Assembly: GCA_021779635.1 (NCBI GenBank)
Contig: JAJYAH010000237.1
Span: 1 to 8,896, forward strand
Length of the DNA: 8,896 bases
Direction of reading: 5' to 3'
Origin: Pseudomonadota bacterium
GTDB taxonomy: Bacteria > Pseudomonadota > Alphaproteobacteria > Rhizobiales > Xanthobacteraceae
Shown here: positions 6,376 through 8,896 of the stretch, one piece after another
Layout: each line of letters begins with the position of its first letter
Position numbering within the stretch: the stretch's first letter is position 1
Made by a program: the position numbers and the translations under genes
Notes under the pieces: generated by a model
Told to the model about the DNA's origin: nothing
The model's database searches: none
The model's input: only the letters and a program-made list of their open reading frames with translations

Positions 6376-7458
6376 ATGAGCAAAACAACGCCAACTATTC
6401 GCAGCGTCAAAGCCCGTGCCGTGGTCGCGCCGATCTCGCGGCCGGTAAAAAACGCCTTTGGCGTCATTGAGGCCGCCCCACTGGTGTTGATCGATGTCGT
6501 GACGGACCAAGGCTTTACCGGACACTCTTACATCTTTGCCTATACCAAGCTGACGCTCACGCCGCTGGTGCGCCTGATCGAAGAGATCGGCCGCGATTTG
6601 GCCGGAAAGGCAATCGCGCCGTTTGATCTGATGGCTGTCATGGACGCCAAATTCAGATTGCTCGGCTGGCAAGGCCTTGTCGGCATGGCTGTGTCGGGTC
6701 TCGACATGGCGTTCTGGGACGCGTTGGGACAGGCGGCGGGTCAGCCGTTGGCGACATTGCTGGGCGGATCGCCCCGAGCCATCAGGGCCTACGACAGCTA
6801 CGGCGCGGTCGATCCCGTCGCCGACGAGAAGGACTTGCGCCGCTCGCTCGATCAGGGCTTTCGCGGCATCAAGATCAAGGGCGGCGCCGGCGATCTCGCC
6901 AACGACGAACGGGTAGTTAAAGCGGTGCGCGATTTGATCGGTCCTGACGTCGCGCTCATGCTGGATTTCAACCAATCGCTGGATCCGACCGAGGCCAGCC
7001 GCCGCATCGCGCGGCTCGCGGCCTACGATCTGCACTGGATCGAGGAGCCCGTGGCCGCTGAAAACCTCGAAGGCCATGCGAAGGTACGTGAGACGTCGCC
7101 GATATCGATTCAATCCGGCGAGAACTGGTGGTTTCCGCGCGGCTTTGCGGAAGCCATCAGCGCAGCCGCCAGCGACTTCATCATGCCCGATCTGATGAAG
7201 GTCGGCGGCGTCACCGGCTGGCTCCGCGTCGCAGCCCAGGCCGAAGCCGCTTCAATCCCGATGTCCAGTCACCTGTTCGCCGAAGCCAGTTCTCACGTGT
7301 TGCCTGTCACTCCAACCGCGCACTGGATCGAATATCTCGACGTCGCACGTGCGATCGTTACCGAACCGGTGCAGATTGTTGATGGCACGATCACGGCACG
7401 CGGGCACGGCCTTGGGCTGTCCTGGAACGAGGCCGCCGTCGCGAAATACCTCGTATAG
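6376..7458 (+). CDS. Mandelate racemase-subgroup enolase superfamily enzyme
   Basis: 360 residues, against 359 in Pseudomonas putida mandelate racemase. Enzymes of this subgroup bind Mg2+ and abstract the alpha-proton of a carboxylate to racemise or dehydrate it. The N-terminal capping domain (1-130) includes APLVLID and GHSYIFAY. The barrel carries the KxK pair K166/K168 (GIKIKGG), metal ligands D197 (LDFNQSLD), E223 (WIEEP) and E249 (SGEN), the D272-H299 dyad (MPDLMKVGG; MSSHLF) and E319 (HWIEYLD). These match K164, K166, D195, E221, E247, D270, H297 and E317 of mandelate racemase, all offset by +2. The capping loop that shapes the pocket differs (PVKNAFGVIEA at 23-33), so mandelate itself cannot be assumed as substrate. 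The ATG at 6376 is chosen because GAGG lies eight bases upstream; a GTG at 6355 would overlap the preceding gene. Probably co-transcribed with the oxidase-fold gene. Confidence 0.92.
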   Translation: MSKTTPTIRSVKARAVVAPISRPVKNAFGVIEAAPLVLIDVVTDQGFTGHSYIFAYTKLTLTPLVRLIEEIGRDLAGKAIAPFDLMAVMDAKFRLLGWQGLVGMAVSGLDMAFWDALGQAAGQPLATLLGGSPRAIRAYDSYGAVDPVADEKDLRRSLDQGFRGIKIKGGAGDLANDERVVKAVRDLIGPDVALMLDFNQSLDPTEASRRIARLAAYDLHWIEEPVAAENLEGHAKVRETSPISIQSGENWWFPRGFAEAISAAASDFIMPDLMKVGGVTGWLRVAAQAEAASIPMSSHLFAEASSHVLPVTPTAHWIEYLDVARAIVTEPVQIVDGTITARGHGLGLSWNEAAVAKYLV

Positions 7459-7484
7459 GACGCTTGCTCCTGACCTGCGACGCC

Positions 7485-8896
7485 TCAATATTCGATGCCG
7501 AATTCGTCATAGAGGCGCCGGAACACCGCTGGCAGCACCTCCGGCAAATCTTCCGCGATCAAGCCTGGGCCGGCCTCGCGCGCCGCTTCGCCATGCATCC
7601 AGACGCCGATGCTGGCGGCCTCGAATGCCGGCGCGCCCTGGGCCAGCAGGCCCGCGATCATTCCGGCCAGCACGTCGCCGGCGCCGGCAGTCGCAAGCCA
7701 TGGCGGCGCGTTGGCGGCGATGGTTGCGCGGCCGTCCGGTGATGCCACCACCGTATCCGGTCCCTTGAGCAAGACGATGGCGCCGGAGCGTTCGGCCGCC
7801 GCCCTCACCCGTTCAAGTTTCGAGCGGTTTGGATTTTTGTTGCTGATATCGCTGAACAGCCGCGGAAACTCTCCCTCATGTGGCGTGAGAACCACCTGCG
7901 GATCGGAAATGGCCTTGATCGACTGGAATAGCCGATCGGGAGCATCGGCAAAACTTGTCAATGCATCCGCGTCCAGCACCAGCTGTCGCTTAGCCGATAG
8001 CGCGGCGAGAACAAAATCCCGCGTCCGTGCACCAACCCCCGCGCCCGGTCCGATCACGCACGTGTGGAGGCGCTTATCCGTCAGCAGCTCGGCAAACTCG
8101 ACCACGGTATCGGTCGTGCGGACCATGACAGCGGTGAGCGCGGCGGCATTGACGGCAAGCGCATCCCTTGGCGAGACCAGCGTGACCAGCCCGGCGCCGG
8201 CCCGCAAGGCACCGCGCGCCGACAGCCGTGCCGCGCCGGTCGCCGCGATATCGCCTGAGACGATAACGGCATGGCCGCGGGCGTATTTATGGCCGCCGAC
8301 CTGCGGCACTGGAAATGACTTTTGCCAGCATGGCGGAGTGTTTTCGAACGCCTGCGGCCGAATTTCTTCGAGCACAGTGGCGTCGATGCCGATATCGGCA
8401 ACGCGCACGCGACCGCAATGAATCCTGCCCGGCAACAACAGATGCGCCGGTTTGCGCCGAAAAAATGTGACGGTTTCGGTGGCGCGGACCGCGACGCCCA
8501 TGATGGCGCCGGTCGTGCCGTTAACGCCGCTCGGCAGGTCGACGCTGAGAACGGGCGCACCGTTGGCGTTAATCGCCTCGATCATATCGAGCGGATCGCC
8601 CTTTACGGTCCGGTTGAGGCCGGCGCCGAACAGCGCATCGATAATCAGCGCGGGCCGGCCGATCGCGGGGGGATTGAACGGCAATACGGGATATTTCCAT
8701 CCTCGCGCTGCGGAGGCTGCATCGCCTTGCAGGCTGTCCCGTTCGCACAGCAGGATGACAGAGACCTCGCGGCCGCGCGCCGCCAATTCGGCCGCCGCCA
8801 CGAAGCCGTCGCCGCCATTGTTGCCCCGCCCGGCGATCACCAGGATCGGCCCCTCCTCCACGAGGTCCATCGCTGCCTCGGCTACCGCCTGACCCG
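7485..8896 (-). CDS. nnr: Bifunctional NAD(P)H-hydrate epimerase / ADP-dependent NAD(P)H-hydrate dehydratase (5' end cut by window)
   Basis: A minus-strand gene entering at the right edge, with about 470 codons visible to the stop at 7487-7485. It repairs NADHX/NADPHX, damaged hydrated cofactors: the N-terminal YjeF_N domain interconverts the epimers and the C-terminal ribokinase-like domain dehydrates the S form using ADP. In order, it reads GQAVAEAAMDL at the edge, GNNGGDGF (8825-8802), IIDALFGAGL, VDLPSGVNGTTG, then the dehydratase motifs VIGPGAGVG, VLDADAL, LTPHEGEFPRL and the nucleotide-binding GAGDVLAGM (around 7690-7660). The fusion of both activities is common in bacteria. Only the extreme N terminus is missing: an internal ATG at 8870 is unlikely to be the start because the frame stays open with family-like residues to the edge. 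The gene converges on the racemase-like gene with a 26-bp gap containing no obvious terminator. Confidence 0.95.
   Translation of the reverse strand, partial: GQAVAEAAMDLVEEGPILVIAGRGNNGGDGFVAAAELAARGREVSVILLCERDSLQGDAASAARGWKYPVLPFNPPAIGRPALIIDALFGAGLNRTVKGDPLDMIEAINANGAPVLSVDLPSGVNGTTGAIMGVAVRATETVTFFRRKPAHLLLPGRIHCGRVRVADIGIDATVLEEIRPQAFENTPPCWQKSFPVPQVGGHKYARGHAVIVSGDIAATGAARLSARGALRAGAGLVTLVSPRDALAVNAAALTAVMVRTTDTVVEFAELLTDKRLHTCVIGPGAGVGARTRDFVLAALSAKRQLVLDADALTSFADAPDRLFQSIKAISDPQVVLTPHEGEFPRLFSDISNKNPNRSKLERVRAAAERSGAIVLLKGPDTVVASPDGRATIAANAPPWLATAGAGDVLAGMIAGLLAQGAPAFEAASIGVWMHGEAAREAGPGLIAEDLPEVLPAVFRRLYDEFGIEY

Overview
The window looks like chromosomal DNA of an alphaproteobacterium of the Bradyrhizobium/Rhodopseudomonas group (Nitrobacteraceae). 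This is an inference from the high G+C content, the tig-clpP-clpX order, the style of the encoded proteins (Tat-exported cupredoxin protein, YXWGXW-repeat exoprotein) and intergenic palindromes of a type I associate with these genomes. No taxon was confirmed by search.

Left part (1-2950, all on the minus strand): the protein-quality-control cluster tig (trigger factor), clpP (protease subunit) and the first 86 codons of clpX (unfoldase, running off the left edge). Trigger factor handles nascent chains at the ribosome exit tunnel; ClpX unfolds tagged proteins and feeds them to ClpP. A good heat-shock (sigma-32-like) promoter lies in the tig-clpP gap. The 413-bp clpP-clpX gap has inverted repeats but no convincing gene.

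Middle part (2951-5050): a 540-bp stretch upstream of tig holds a decayed piece of the N-terminal domain of a tyrosine recombinase (phage/island integrase), with two compensating frame changes. It is followed by a secreted YXWGXW-repeat protein with a Pro/Arg/Glu-rich, internally repeated tail, a 10-bp-stem palindrome, and a complete tRNA-Leu(UAG) gene on the minus strand with its own near-consensus promoter. The integrase scar plus a lone accessory gene between tig and a tRNA suggest an old mobile-element insertion, but no attachment-site repeat was found.

Right part (5052-8896): a probable two-gene plus-strand operon encodes a Tat-exported multicopper-oxidase-fold protein that has lost nearly all copper ligands, and a mandelate-racemase-subgroup enolase-superfamily enzyme that keeps every catalytic residue of mandelate racemase at a constant +2 offset. 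Converging on it with a 26-bp gap is a minus-strand gene for the bifunctional NAD(P)H-hydrate repair enzyme (NnrE-NnrD fusion), whose start lies beyond the right edge.

No CRISPR array, intact transposon or toxin-antitoxin pair was seen. The most notable items are the copper-ligand-depleted oxidase-fold protein paired with a racemase-like enzyme, and the integrase scar upstream of tig. I did not find a convincing wholly new system.
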